DNA of 64,000 nucleotides from Pelodera strongyloides (Eukaryota > Nematoda > Chromadorea > Rhabditida > Rhabditidae). Where the stretch lies: assembly GCA_036852015.1 (NCBI GenBank), contig JAANDG010000024.1:310001-374000 (forward strand), given 5' to 3'. The notes under the pieces are model-generated. The model had not been told where the DNA came from, made no database searches, and saw only the letters and a program-made list of their open reading frames with translations. The translations under genes were made by a program, and so were the position numbers. This document shows, one piece after another, positions 1-12,072 of the stretch. Positions within the stretch are counted from its first letter, which is position 1; each line of letters starts with the position of its first letter.

Positions 1-3000
1 TTGATCGATAAGGAAGGGAGGACCTGAGCTGAGCTGAGACATTTAGTATGACCGGTCAGATATAGGGCGATAGCGTTCAAGCGGTATGTTCGTGTGGTTC
101 CATTTTGTGCCGGAAAAGCACAGAGGGACTCTATAATTTGCATGGGAAGGAAGTCGGTCAACATACGCTTCGCTAACCACGTGCCATACCACTTTAGTGC
201 TGTAGTACCATTATTGATGGTTTCCTTCCCTGATCATGCAATGTTTTGGAAGATATTCCCTCTCTCCCCTACCAATGTGGAAACTTTTAATTTTTGTTTC
301 TTTTTGAGAGATTTTTTTATTATATTTCTTTCTGTGACCGATAAGTCGATGGAAAAATGCTCTGCATGCAGTACTATATGGATTATATCTTCCTTGCCTA
401 CTTATTGAATTTTATATTGAATATGTATGACATATTTGTCACTTGTTTTACCTAACTTTTAATATTCTTGTTTTGTTTTTCACTAACAAACTAGTGTTTT
501 AGAGCTTTTAGGAGCGGATATTGTTCATTTATTTCGTTTTCTTTACAGTGCTATTTCTTAGAATCTTTGTCCACTGATTATGAATGGCTAATTTGCTTTT
601 CTTTGCGTCCAATCTCGTAATAATTTGGTGCACGTTCTTTGCTTAAGTTTTTTATTTTTATGTAATTTAATTTTAAAGCGTTATGGCATGGTTTTTGAAA
701 AATTGTGTTCGGTTTGTTGTCCTTCGAGCACAAGTGGTACTTACTTTTCAAATCGACTCGCCGTATCCCTTTAAATCGTTTAAACTCTGCACAATGTAAG
801 CCGGTTGTGAGTTTTATCGTTTTAGAAATGCGTAGATTTCAGGCATGCAGAGTGAAGTGTTTTCGTAAGATGATAATGTTTTATTGCATGATTCATGAAG
901 TATTACTCACTTTTGTAATTGTTTATTAATTAATTTTGCAGCAATTGATTCTGATTGTGGTATATTTTCTTCAGTTATAAATTTTCGGTTTTGTGTATTG
1001 GTGAATATAACTTCTAAGAATTTTGGCAATTGATTATATTTTGTGTGCCTTTGGATAGCAGCGAAGATTATCTTTGAGAAAATATATTCGTTAATTAGTC
1101 CTTCAAGGTTTTTTTCTCTCGCGTTTAGCTGGCTTTATGCATAATAAAGCTTTGTGAAAATTCCGATGCTGTTTTTATTTGTTTGTAAGACGTCGTGATC
1201 GTGTTTTACTTGTATTCCTGGTGTGCTATTTTGAGTGAGTTTGGCAAGTCGTAATCGTAATCTTTTCTTTGTTAGTATATTGGGGTTACCGTACTGGGTA
1301 CTGATATATTATACAACGGGAAGTGTTGCGTGCTTGCTTTACCTTTTTCTATGTACCGTACTGTACAAGCGTCGTGCGATCGGCGGACACAATTGCACGC
1401 CGTTCTCACGCGGCTTGCGCGCCAAGTTTCGTCACTGTAGTGTCCGTTTTTGTCCTTCTTCGAGCCACTTCATACTGTCAGACTTATTTATCGAGCCTGG
1501 GGTAGTAAACTTTTCGAAGTACGGTCTGTGTGTATATTAAAGTGATTATCCTCGCATAATGTACGTATTTTTTACGGTTCCCTAACTTGGAAGTTTGGAA
1601 GATGTGAATTGTCAGGAGCTATGTAATTGATTCCAATTCCAGTGTCGGAAGTATTTCCTTCCTCATATTTTTGAATCATCCGTCTATCAGTCAAGTCAGT
1701 GATTGTGTGACTCATTCTGTGTCCCATTAAACTAATGACCTCTTCTTTCCCCTTTCTTTTTCTCTTTCTTATTTCGTGAAATGTTGTGTTTGCTTCGTCC
1801 GACAACTGACATTTCTGATGTCCAGTTCTTTCTTTCCCAGGGTTTTTTAATCCAGACGGAAAGGTGTTACTCACTCTCACTGGGAACATTCCAGTATGTA
1901 TTTATTGGAGTGCGTGTGTGTGTGAATGTATGTGTGAATGTTTGTGTGTGATGTGATGTGTGTGTGTGTGTGTTTGTGTAATTGGAATAATAGGAAACAC
2001 TTCGTATATCATTTTGTGCTACGGTAGCTAACATTTTCATAATGAAGATTTCAATCCCAGACCCTGTACCATCGAGGTTCCCTTACGACAGCTCTTACGT
2101 CAGAATCGTAATTTGTTCCACATACGTTGCCCCTTTGTACTGTACTTGTACTTGTATCACGCGGTTATAAATACATCATATTCTTCGTTTGCAAAGCAAT
2201 TTGTCATCTTCCTTTACTATCAAATGGTAACGAATCATTCTATTAATCATGTGATTTCTAATACACATACTCTCCTCCCTTTTTTAGTAACTGCGCGCGA
2301 CCGTTGGATTTCCTTTCAGATAGATAGCACTATATGGGTTGTATTATTGATTTTGATAGATCCACGCTTCGCACGGTATTCTTTAATCTTATGATCAGAT
2401 GTTTGTAATATCTCAGCTATTATGGTTTGGATAGCCCTATGTAAGAGTAGGTCTCTGGTAAGTACTCTCGCGCTGTGTCTTATTGATAGGGTTTCCTTGG
2501 TTTGACCTGCTCTAATTCTAATTTTATAGATGCTAAGTAAATACACCATTACTAAAGTTTATATGTTTATTTAGCTTCTCCCTTCCCCTCTCTCTCCCTT
2601 TCTCTTTGTACTCTCGTCATCTGCGGTAATCGATCTCTCTCTCTCTCTCCATCCCTCTCTGGGATTTTTGTTTACTTCTGTGACCTTGACCACTCTCACA
2701 AATCTCACAAATATAGAGAGAGAGAGGAAGAAAGAAAGTCTCTGTCAATATTCAATTCCTTTCTCAAATCGGAAACCCACTTTCCGATTCCCTTCTCCCA
2801 TTTATAACACTCTTTATTTGTTTAACCATCTGCGTAGCTATGTGTGTAAGTGCAATTGCGCACAATATTCGGTGCACGTGTGTACATTGTACAATGCAAT
2901 GACTTTTGTAGTCAAAAACTTATGATAGTGATATATGTTTTTCTGAATCTTTATGTTTTTTTCTTTGTGATGCTTTGATTATTTCTCTGCATTCTTCTTT

Positions 3001-3066
3001 GGGCATCTTATCGTTAGGTGTTTTGTTTTAATTATTATTGTTTGCTAGGATTTCTAGAACACGGGT
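1..3066. other. upstream region of ced-6, no supported gene
   Basis: I see no convincing exon here. Open stretches are short and show no family resemblance. The segment holds a GT-rich simple repeat at about 1910-1977 and pyrimidine-rich (CT) tracts at about 2571-2665, followed by a GA tract near 2716-2730. A 3' splice acceptor ends at 3057, nine bases before the ced-6 start codon. If that acceptor joins a cis 5' exon, the promoter and leader exon lie somewhere in this region, but I cannot place them. Confidence 0.5.
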
Positions 3067-6000
3067 ATGGAAATTTATAAAACACTGAAGAGGCAAATAT
3101 CTGGAAGTGTTGGTGATGTGAGTTTTTTATATTAAGTTCATTTTTATCTAAACTGATTCAACTCTAATAAGTCAGCTCTAAATAATACACTATATAGACA
3201 TACAGTTCAACATATAGTATACGGTATGGGTATGCATATAATGCATGCATTTGTGTCATGTATACACACTTCCTTTGTTTCCTACTCCTAGTCTATGTGT
3301 GCATATGTTTTACATCAGGTTCGATTAATATTTTGATTTATCACATTTAGGGACAGTCGAGCTCTTCGGGACACGCCAAGTATGGTGGTGGATCGGGCAA
3401 GACATGGATTCATCCACCGGGTACGGTATATCATATCTAATTTTATGCATTATTGTTTCCGTATTATAAATTATGACTTTTGCTGTTATTTGTTCTTATT
3501 TCTCCCCAAGATACGATTTGTCATTATATGCTTAAAATACGTGCAACGAGAAACAACTATTGTTTTATCACATTTATTTGTCATTCTCTAATTCTCTACA
3601 CCTACACCTTTACAATAGCAAGTGTTGTTATCTGTAACTGAGTCGCTGCTTTGGTATTGTAGGTTAGATATTTGGAATTTCTAACAATAACAATTCTTCA
3701 GACGTGTTACTGAACGGCCGTGTGGAGTACGGTGTCAAGTTATTGGGTTCGAAGGAAGTTCAGAAGTCGAAAGGAACAGATACAATACGAGAAGCCATTC
3801 ATGCTATACGCTTTCAGTTGCAGGTTGGTGGTGTTTACCTATGCTTTTTCTTTTGTTCTATAAAATCATTGTCACAGTTTGTATGATAGTTTAAACCATT
3901 ACTATGTTTAATAGTGTATTTATCTCCAGTTTCGCAGGGCCGAAACACCTCAAAAAATCATTCAGCGCGGCTTTCACTTTCCATATAGAAACTCATTAAG
4001 AAACTCGCTACAAAAATTGAAGATCAGGGACAAATTTGAATTAGTACACGTATTAGCTACTTGCATGCGAATATCTGTATTAAATTCAAATTTGTCCCTG
4101 ATTTTCAATTTTTGTAGCGAGTTTCAAATTGTGCTTATGTATGGAAAGTGAAAGCCGCGCTGAATGATTTTTGGGCCAGATTCGCCCTGTTTCGGCCCTG
4201 CGAAACTGGAGATAAATACACTATCAGTGTAGAAATGGTTTATTTCATGTTTACATATGCCTTTTCTTTCTTTCGTTTGTTCTTTTTTTTTTACCATTTG
4301 TTGCATAATGTGAAATCTGTTTGATATGTTGCTTTCCACTACCGTTTTCGGTAGTTTGACTGTGTGAAGGTACATTCTTCTGGGTTTTTTTCATTGTTCA
4401 AAGTTAGGGAGAATTCCATGATGTGTTTAGGTGAAGCGTTCTGAGACTGGACACTCGGGATCAAAACTACAGAAAGTGGATTTGCAGGTGATTTTTTTTT
4501 TACTTATTTTATGTTTTGTTTTTAGTGCTATATTTCCCATTCCCACATACATACATGTCTCTAGCGAACTTTACTTCTCATGTGACATTTAATACTGATG
4601 GAACTTTTACTCTGCACAAGTCAAATCAAGCCTATTGCTCCATACTAAAATTACCCTCGTTTGAAGTTTATTTAGGTTTCTCGTTGTGAAATAGAATGTT
4701 GTAATGTTTCAACAGTAGTGTAACCCTGGTAAGTTGCCGAAGTCGTCTCGGTCTATTAATATAATCTACATTTGAATTTACAGTCAACATTGCTCCTCTA
4801 GGTTGATTTCCATACTATTCTTGCCGAGTTTTATTGTCCATATATTGACAGATCAGTATCGAGGGTATCACTGTAGTGGACACGAAAACGAAGATGGTAC
4901 TCCATAGATACCCTCTTCAACGGATATCTTTCTGCGCGGATGATAAGCAGGTATGCTATGCTTAGATACTAGTTCTTTTGAGTGTCATACTTTATTATAT
5001 TTGTATATTTCAAGGTATTATGTTTTATATATGAATGTTCCTTACGTTTATTTGTGTATATTGCATCTGATACGGTCCTTTTTGTATGATCATTTTCCGT
5101 TCGGTTGATTGTTGATTAAAGGGAGAGGCCCATTAGAAAAAAGTTGTCCTTAATTTACTTACACAGGATGTCCGGAATTTTAGAAATGCTTCTGTGAAAA
5201 CTGCATTTCTTTACACCTAGAACTCGCAAAATTATTCTCCGGCAAACAGTTCGGCCAGGTACCGTAGTCAGAATCAATTTTTGCTCTTTTAGGGCATTAC
5301 CGTATTGGAAACGCCCTGTTAATATCATATGAATGATGTTCATTCGTGTTAACATTAATTTGAAGAGAAAGGATGAAAATGAACGGATATAAACCGTAAA
5401 AACGTTCTGACTACGGTACCTGGCCGAACAGTTTACCGGGGAATAACTCTCTGAGTTCTAGGTGTAAAGAAATGCTGTTTTCACAGAAATATTTATAAAA
5501 TTCCGGACATCCTGTGTAAGTAAGTTAAGGACAACTTTTTTCTCATGGGCCTCTCCCTTTAAGTAGGGGTAGTACTGTAGTAGAAGTCGTCCCTGCAGTG
5601 TGCACGAACACCGGGAATGTGCTCCCAGCTCCCAGGAGGTGAAAGAGAGGGATCACACGAATTTGAGACACGCACTGTTCGTGCATACTCCCACAGGAGT
5701 CCTAAAGGCTCCGGCATTGGCCGCTATATTGTACTGTACTGTATCAGGTTTGGAACCATGTACATGTACCATTACAAGATTTACTTCTCTTTGTTTCAGG
5801 ACAAGCGTGTATTCTCGTTCATCGCAAAGGCAGAGGAGGGGACCCGACATGATTGTTTTGTATTTCTATCCGATAAATTGGCCGAACAGATCACATTGAC
5901 TGTTGGAGAAGCATTTGATCTCGCTTATAAGGTAGGATTAGAAATTAGAACAAGTCACTCTAATATGACATGGCTCGTGTTTTGTGATCAGATGCGTAAG

Positions 6001-9000
6001 CATTTTTCCTGTAATGTTTGCCACCACCACCACGTCACATCTTTAGTAATCCATATTCCTTCAGCGATATATGGACAACAACCGAGCTTCTTTGGAGAAT
6101 CAGAAACAGTCTCTACTTCTGAAGAAGAGAATCGCCGAGCTGGAAGAAGAAAACCAGGTATTGTGGTGTTTTGTGGAACTCATAGAGAACCTAGGAAAAC
6201 ATTTTACTTGGGCATGTGTATCTCGTCAAGCTTGTACTACGCAAAGTCTACTGCTTTGCGAGTTGAATCTATAAAATATTTCGTGTCCTAATTTATTTTT
6301 GCAGATGCTCCTGCGAATGGTGAACCACTTGAAGAATCAAAATCAGGATTTGCAAAACGTGAGTGCGGTAGTTTCTAGGCTTTTTGCAATTCCTTCTTAT
6401 TGCTGGAAATATTCAATGTGGATTTCATTAACCCTTAAAAGTAGTCTGTTTTATATATAATAACTGTCTTGTGCTTGAGTTGTATTGTTGTTATTTTAGT
6501 TGAACGCTGGCAACCCGTTTTATCCATTCCAGCTTTCGAATCTGTCCTCATTACAGGTAATTGCGTTACTTTCCTTACTGGGTTTTCTTTATTCTAGGGA
6601 GTATATCTGTTGTAAATGTGTGCTAGATTTTGGAGCGAGGAGCGAGTTTGAATTTTTGTACCGTAGTACGCTACAAATTGATAGCGGTTACATTTTGTTA
6701 GTGTTAACTGTTACCAATGTTACAGCGGTTGGAATTTATAAGTTTATTTCAAGTCGTTGTAATGTACCATGTCCTAAGCTCCAGTTCCCCTTTCTTATAT
6801 TAGAGGTCGAATTATATTGATGCTTTACTATAGCGTATACTTTAGGTAACTTAGCGTATACTTTAGGTAACTAACGTATACTTTAGGTAACTTCGCAGAC
6901 TGCCCCTCCTGTGCCCACGACTCCGATCCCCCCGAAACCGCCCCAATTGCCGCCTAGAAACGCCCACGGTGTGCCCCCGCCCCTCCCACCACAGACTACA
7001 GTAACTAATGAGTACGGTAGGTACATAATTATATGTGACGTGCATGTATATTACTGTAGGTAGATGTTGTTCAAGAGTTGGTTCCGCTTTGTCTTCGAAA
7101 ATTGTGAGTACTGTACTCCGAGTTCATTAGTAATTTTCAATTGATCTTTTGCTGAATTATTGTTCCACATTCTTATTTTCAGTGTGTAGTCCCAGTTCGA
7201 GTATGTCGCATAGTCCACCTACTACGGTAGCTCCCGGAAATTTGTATACGGTACCAACTAGGGTGAGTTTTGGAAACATTTTATTTGCTAATACAGAGAA
7301 TAGATAATGTGACTCGTATTTCTAAGATTGTCGACCATTTGCTTTTGTCGACCACATGAAGGTTGGCAAACCCCTTTGATTTGTGTTACCGAATGTCAAC
7401 GTAATCTTTACGGTGCGTAGAGATGTATTGTAACCTTCTTGTTTAGTTATCAGTTGTCTCCACGCAGCCCCTCTCCATATTGGACACTCCCATTTCAAAT
7501 GCGCCCGTTGCGAACGCATCGGGTGAGTTTTAGTCAATTTTATCATTTTCCCTTTATTGTGACTAGCCCACGCTTGGGCACGTCTCCCAAGCGGTCCTCT
7601 ACTAAGACCCTACTAAAGACCCATCGACAGCTTTTGAATTAGGAGTAGAATGTTATTTCTACCGTACCACGTTATCTTCCTCGTTTATCTACTACAAGGC
7701 ACAGGTATTTTTAATGAGAGTAGACATAAATATGTATTGAATTTCCATAAAGACATACCTTATGTGCAGAGTAGGTATTCTAGGTGCCTCTCCTCCACAA
7801 GCGCCGCCCCCATCGACTAGTTCTGGCCATTCTTCCGTTCCCACCACCACCCCTCCTTTGTGCCCGCCCCCGCCAGTGGTTCCCAGAAGAGGAAAGGAGA
7901 CTACTCCCAATCAGCCACCCGGGCAGAGTGCTGAGGCTAGTGTATAAACTCTTTATGCAAACAATACAATTTAACAAAAGTCAGCGGTGATAATGAGGAA
8001 TTTGGTTTGAAGTGACATAGGAGGCTGACAAAAGACACAGAAGAAACCTCTTATAAATACTACCAATGAGAAGGAAAATCACAAGAGGGTAGTCATCCAT
8101 GTTGTACGTGAGCCGTGAAGGTATATTAAATACTTTGTTTATAGGAAGATTAGTAGGTGTTTTTAGATTTAGAAGGAGATTAGAGCTTTGTGTGTGGACA
8201 ATCATGCCCGTTGTGAGTTATCGGGGAACTCCCGAAGTCGTCCCGATGTTATGGTAAAATCGGTGGGTGAATTTGTTGACACGTACTGTTTCAGGTTGGA
8301 CGTCGGCTAGAGAACCTTCAACTGAACCAGATGGACACCCTGTTCGATGATTCATTCGACCCGAGAGGAAGTCATAAAAAGGAGGGCGAGGACAAGAAGA
8401 AAGGTGGGTGTTAAGGTTGGATGATGAGTGAGGTATTCTACGAAGTTTGTGATTTTGTTGATTTGTCGTCCCTGATGGTCATACGCACGAACCATTGGGA
8501 GACTACATTGAGGGAATCTGTCTCTGCGTCCCGCTGTTTTATATTCTCCCTATCTTTATCGTACCTCTTGTGGGAAACTTGGGAGGCTGCCCCAGCCAGC
8601 CTCGTGCATTCTACTACAGCTACAGTATGAGCAGTTACGGTAGTTTGACTGTGTTTCTTCTTTCAGACGATGATCCATTTGGAGACGATTTCCTTGCTGA
8701 TGTGATCGAAAAGGGAGAGAAAGCAGAGAAGCAGACGGCGGCAGACATCGAGAAGATGATCAATCAAGTGGATAAACGGTGCGTTTGAAGCTGTGGCCCT
8801 GAAAGGTGAAAACCCGAAAATAAAATAATGACCGGATTCCGGCTAGTTTGTTTTACGTTATGTAACGAACACACTAATCATTTCATTGTCCGAAGAGGTA
8901 ATGCGTTAGCGACTTTGAGGCATACTGCCGGTGGACATGCAAATCTTTATTTGTCAATGTTTCGTCATACGACATCATTAGTGCAAAGTAATTTGCCTCA

Positions 9001-9166
9001 AAATAAGTAATTATACTTTGTTTTCAGTTTGGCCGAGATGAGTAGTGGATTCTCGAATGGGAAGCTGGAGATGGGAGACACTGGAGATACCCTGAGGGAT
9101 ATTGATGTGGAGAGTGAATACGGCAGCACGGCAGGGGACACGCTCAGGAATACGGTAGGTAATTAA
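3067..9166 (+). CDS. GULP1: CED-6/GULP1-like PTB-domain engulfment adaptor, multi-exon
   Basis: Cytosolic adaptor that links phagocytic receptors of the CED-1/LRP1 type to engulfment of dying cells and to endocytosis. Exons read as 3067-3117, 3351-3420, 3702-3823, 4431-4487, 4852-4950, 5800-5931, 6065-6157, 6305-6358, 6500-6556, 6899-7016, 7183-7262, 7447-7522, 7775-7939, about 8295 (or 8313)-8403, 8667-8778, 9028-9166. The PTB domain follows a Lys-Thr-Trp-Ile-His motif; hallmark strings are [44 protein letters not shown] and [14 protein letters not shown], which match GULP1 closely. A leucine-zipper-like coiled coil (exons 7-8) follows, then a Pro-rich region. The tail has an NPF motif (exon 9), acidic SFDP and DDPFGDDF motifs, and a final helix resembling the GULP C-terminus. 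The exon 13/14 junction does not keep frame with the best acceptor (8295); an acceptor at 8312 would. The 5' end is set by an ATG nine bases after an acceptor. The family call is secure; the tail exon edges are less so. Confidence 0.93.
3912..4223. mobile_element. foldback element (MITE-like) in ced-6 intron 3
   Basis: A 312-bp hairpin. The left end TAGTGTATTTATCTCCAG returns as its reverse complement at the right end, and the complementarity continues inward through the CAGGGCCGAAAC and GCGCGGCTTTCAC blocks to a short loop near 4060. The ends begin and end with TA, as expected for a TA-targeting mariner/Tc1-type non-autonomous element, though the target duplication cannot be proven from one copy. 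It carries no coding sequence. Confidence 0.8.
5116..5562. mobile_element. TTAA-flanked foldback element in ced-6 intron 5
   Basis: A 447-bp near-palindrome starting TTAAAGGGAGAGGCCCAT and ending with its complement. The arms (about 5116-5310 and 5400-5562) include matched blocks such as TCCGGAATTTTA and AACTGTTCGGCCAGGTACC. The terminal TTAA followed by AGGGA is shared with the elements at 17564, 51430, 60374 and 62052. No coding capacity was seen. Confidence 0.85.
6831..6892. repeat. three tandem 20-21 bp units just before ced-6 exon 10
   Basis: The unit GCGTATACTTTAGGTAACT occurs three times head to tail and ends six bases before the acceptor AG (6897-6898) of exon 10. Each unit contains AGGTAAC, a fair match to a 5' splice donor, and TTTAG, a fair match to an acceptor. 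The repeat therefore replaces the normal polypyrimidine tract of this intron end. Confidence 0.85.
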
Positions 9167-9500
9167 GGTCTGGGGTAGGGGTATTCTTCTTCGAACCATG
9201 AGCGTGCGGATACTTTTGCTTATACTCATCGCGCGGATAGCGAATAATAAGCGCACCCCGCGGGTAGCCGCGCGCATCAAATTTTTGGAGTTCTAGCCGT
9301 AACCGCATCGCGCGCTTGGTGCGGTTGCGAAGAAGAGAGTGGGCTATTGTGTAGACGGTGAATGGAAGGAGAAAGTAGTGATGTCAAGGTGGAGAAGGTA
9401 GAAGAAGACTACATATAGTAGATTCAAATATGTGCGGAACTAGTCTTGCACGTTTAGTTTAAACGTTATGCAACGGTCAGAAATTCGGATTAGAAAACTT

Positions 9501-9623
9501 GAGGCCATATTCACCACACAAATTCTCTCGGGGGAATTATTCCCTGGGGACAGAAAATACTAATTTGAGAGTCGGAGGGAAACGATCCCTTCCCCGTGGG
9601 AATTGAGAGGTGAATATGGCCTC
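9501..9623. mobile_element. foldback element, GAGGCC-ended family (copy 1)
   Basis: A 123-bp sequence beginning GAGGCCATATTCACCAC and ending with a near-exact inverted copy (GTGAATATGGCCTC). Internal blocks such as AATTCTC and GGGAATTATTCCC also pair. The same termini occur in the element at 20161-20340, so this is a family rather than a chance hairpin. Confidence 0.8.
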
Positions 9624-9906
9624 TGCTTGCCGTAGGTTTTGGGAAATAGGCTTGCATTGAAAGTTGACCTTTTTTGCAGACCAATTCTCCTCCGACGTCA
9701 ACTGCAGGAAAGAAATAGATGAAGTGCACTTCGATTTTTGCATATGACTATCAGCACTAATTAATTACTCACCATGTTTTTAAAGATGTATAATACATGT
9801 TTTTTTAAACGAAACGTACGCTGGACTCTGTACTCCGTTGTTCTATGTGCACAGAAGCCTTCTCTCTTTCTTCTTTCGACTTAACTATGTACACTTTATA
9901 GTATGG

Positions 9907-10055
9907 GGTTTGCAAGTATCCCAAAAATTCGATGTGCTTCTGTCAATACCACCGTATTTCTGCAAGAAACCTGCATATATAATGTGAAAAATTAAAAAAT
10001 ATTCTCGTGAGTTCCAAGTTCCAAGGTACGGTAAGTTTTCACCATACTTGCAAAC
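9907..10055. mobile_element. 149-bp inverted-repeat element, family shared with 53624-53767
   Basis: Ends are GTTTGCAAGTAT and ATACTTGCAAAC. The interior (CAATACCACCGTATTTCTGC, CCTGCATATATAATGTG) is found as the reverse complement at 53624-53767, so the two copies lie in opposite orientation. Because both copies are open in one frame they look like related peptides, but the similarity runs across the non-coding ends and fits a small DNA element. Confidence 0.75.
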
Positions 10056-12072
10056 CGCATAATAGAATAAATGAGACAATAATAAAGATATATTCCTTTA
10101 CCTAAATCGTATAAGAATACATCTTTTTCTCACAGTTTGTACTTTGTACTGTACTATTCTATGACTGCGCCGATTTTTAGGCATTTATTACGTAACTTAC
10201 ATTTGTTTTAACGCTTTTACATTTTCTGACAACGAGAAGATTTTAAGTAAGTATTGATTTCAATTTTAAAAAGCCTTGGTTGATATTGGTATTATAATTA
10301 TAGGTCGTCTAAAGCACAGACCTTTATACGATTGTCAATTTTTATTTTCTCTTTTGCATTTTTTTGCGTTCGTTTCTTTGGTGCTTCATTCCGGTAGCAG
10401 TGTTGTTTTGGTATCTTTTTAACATAGCATCCTTGCATCTTTTTTTAACTATAGTTGGTCATGGGGCCTTATCCCTTATTTTTATCAGTGATTCTGTGTG
10501 ATTGGCATTGGAGTTGGTTTTATTCTGTGATTAACATCTTGCTTACTCTTTCTTGTATCCTTTGTGAATAGTTTATTCTGTAAGATTTATTTATCAACGT
10601 TATATCATGCGCCTTTAGAGTAAAGTTTTTTTAAAGAAGTGTTGTTGTGTTGATGAGTGGTACCTTTGATTTGTTGTTTGAAATGGTCGGGTTCATTGGT
10701 AAGGTTTCCTTTACCTACATCGTATAAGAATACAGTTCATTGGTAAGATTTATGTAAGATTTCATTCGTTATTGTTATGCTTTGTGAGCATTTATGTTGA
10801 ACGACACTAACATTGAGGCCGTTGAGGGGTTTAATGGCGGAATTGTACAAAAACTGGTTTACAAAAAATTGTACAAAAAAGGATTATGACCACGGTAAGT
10901 CATCGCGTCTCCTATAAAAACCATATAGTGTTCAGATGAATCTTGAAAATAAGCCTGTACCAGAAGCTCAGGGGCGAGAATTAGGTTCTATATGATGAAA
11001 ACTCACTCTATTTGATATACCCAGTCGGTTCATATATGAACTTTTATAAAAACCATATATAACACATCAGATTTGAAATGTTCAGATGAATCTCGAAAAT
11101 TAGAGGGAGGAGGAAGAGGAGGAAGTGAGGGAGAGAGGGAAACTCGAGGAGAGAGCTAGAGAGAGAAAGAGAGAGAGAGAGCTAGAGAGAGGGAGAGAGA
11201 GGCTGAGAAACCTTCGTCGGTATGCGGCATGCAGTGCGCGGACAATGTGTGGGCTGCGTTGCGTATGACCGAGAGGCCCAGCCATTTTTGTACGCCGCGC
11301 ACAGACTAAATTGTTACACATTTTGGAGAGAAAATGGGAGTGCATGAGCCTTGTCAAGTCGTATTCATATTGAAACAAAGTTCTTTTGCAAAATTAGAAC
11401 AGGTACCAGAACATACCGCATTCGCCATTACATTCGCAGAACTGGTAAGGGACCAAAGTAGAAAAAGGCTATCATTAAACGGATCGATAACATGGCGAGT
11501 AGGAGAGGGGGAGGCTTTCTTGGGGACAACTGGTCGAGAGAGAGAGAGAGAGAGTTTGCAGATTTTTTTTATATCGAAACGAAAGCTGGTTGACAAAATA
11601 TTGTAAGAAAACTTTAATATAGCTCAATTTTTCTCCGCTTGCCTTGATTTGCATTTGTGTGCCCTTCCTCTCCATAAGACTGACACGACGCCTTCACAAT
11701 GCAGTTTTTGCTACTCTATACAAATTATGATGCCAAAAACGTAAAGCAAAATCCGTCAATATACCCATACTGTAGGGTTTACATTTAGCTTGTAAATAAT
11801 CTGCCCGAATTCGTTGTTCGTTCATTAGCGTAGTGTCCGGCGCTGTTTGAAGCAACTGTGCGTTGAGCTCTGATCTGGTCTTGTCGTTCTCGGTTCACTT
11901 CACTTCTACCTGCATGCGAACTGTGTCATTGCGTCTTCTTTTCTTTCTCAAACGTGTTATTCTTATTTAGCTCTCAGTTGACATATCCCTCACTAGCTTT
12001 ACCCACTGGATCATCATTTCTGCCTGTCTAAGGCCTGATGAGTGATTTAGTACCTATTTTTTCAGTTCGTCA

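Larger units (their letters stand above)
9167..12072. other. ced-6 / MRPS31 intergenic region, repeats only
   Basis: No gene is supported. The stretch contains the two foldback elements listed separately (9501-9623 and 9907-10055). It has a possible short inverted-repeat element at about 9186-9335, with CTTCTTCG-type ends and a CG-rich interior. A direct repeat of about 29 bp ending in TCGTATAAGAATAC occurs near 10093 and 10706. Another repeat of about 40 bp centred on GTTCAGATGAATCT occurs near 10914 and 11045. A purine-rich (GAGAGA) tract lies at 11100-11200. A 90-codon open frame at 11334-11606 overlaps purine-rich simple sequence and has no recognisable features. Confidence 0.5.

Noticed and set aside
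1910..2730. GT and CT simple tracts considered as promoter elements
   Set aside because: Simple sequence only; no core promoter motif or transcript evidence could be tied to them.
5617..6291. 224-codon open frame on +
   Set aside because: It spans two ced-6 exons (5800-5931 and 6065-6157) plus intron; the splice sites and family match show the exons are separate and partly in other frames.
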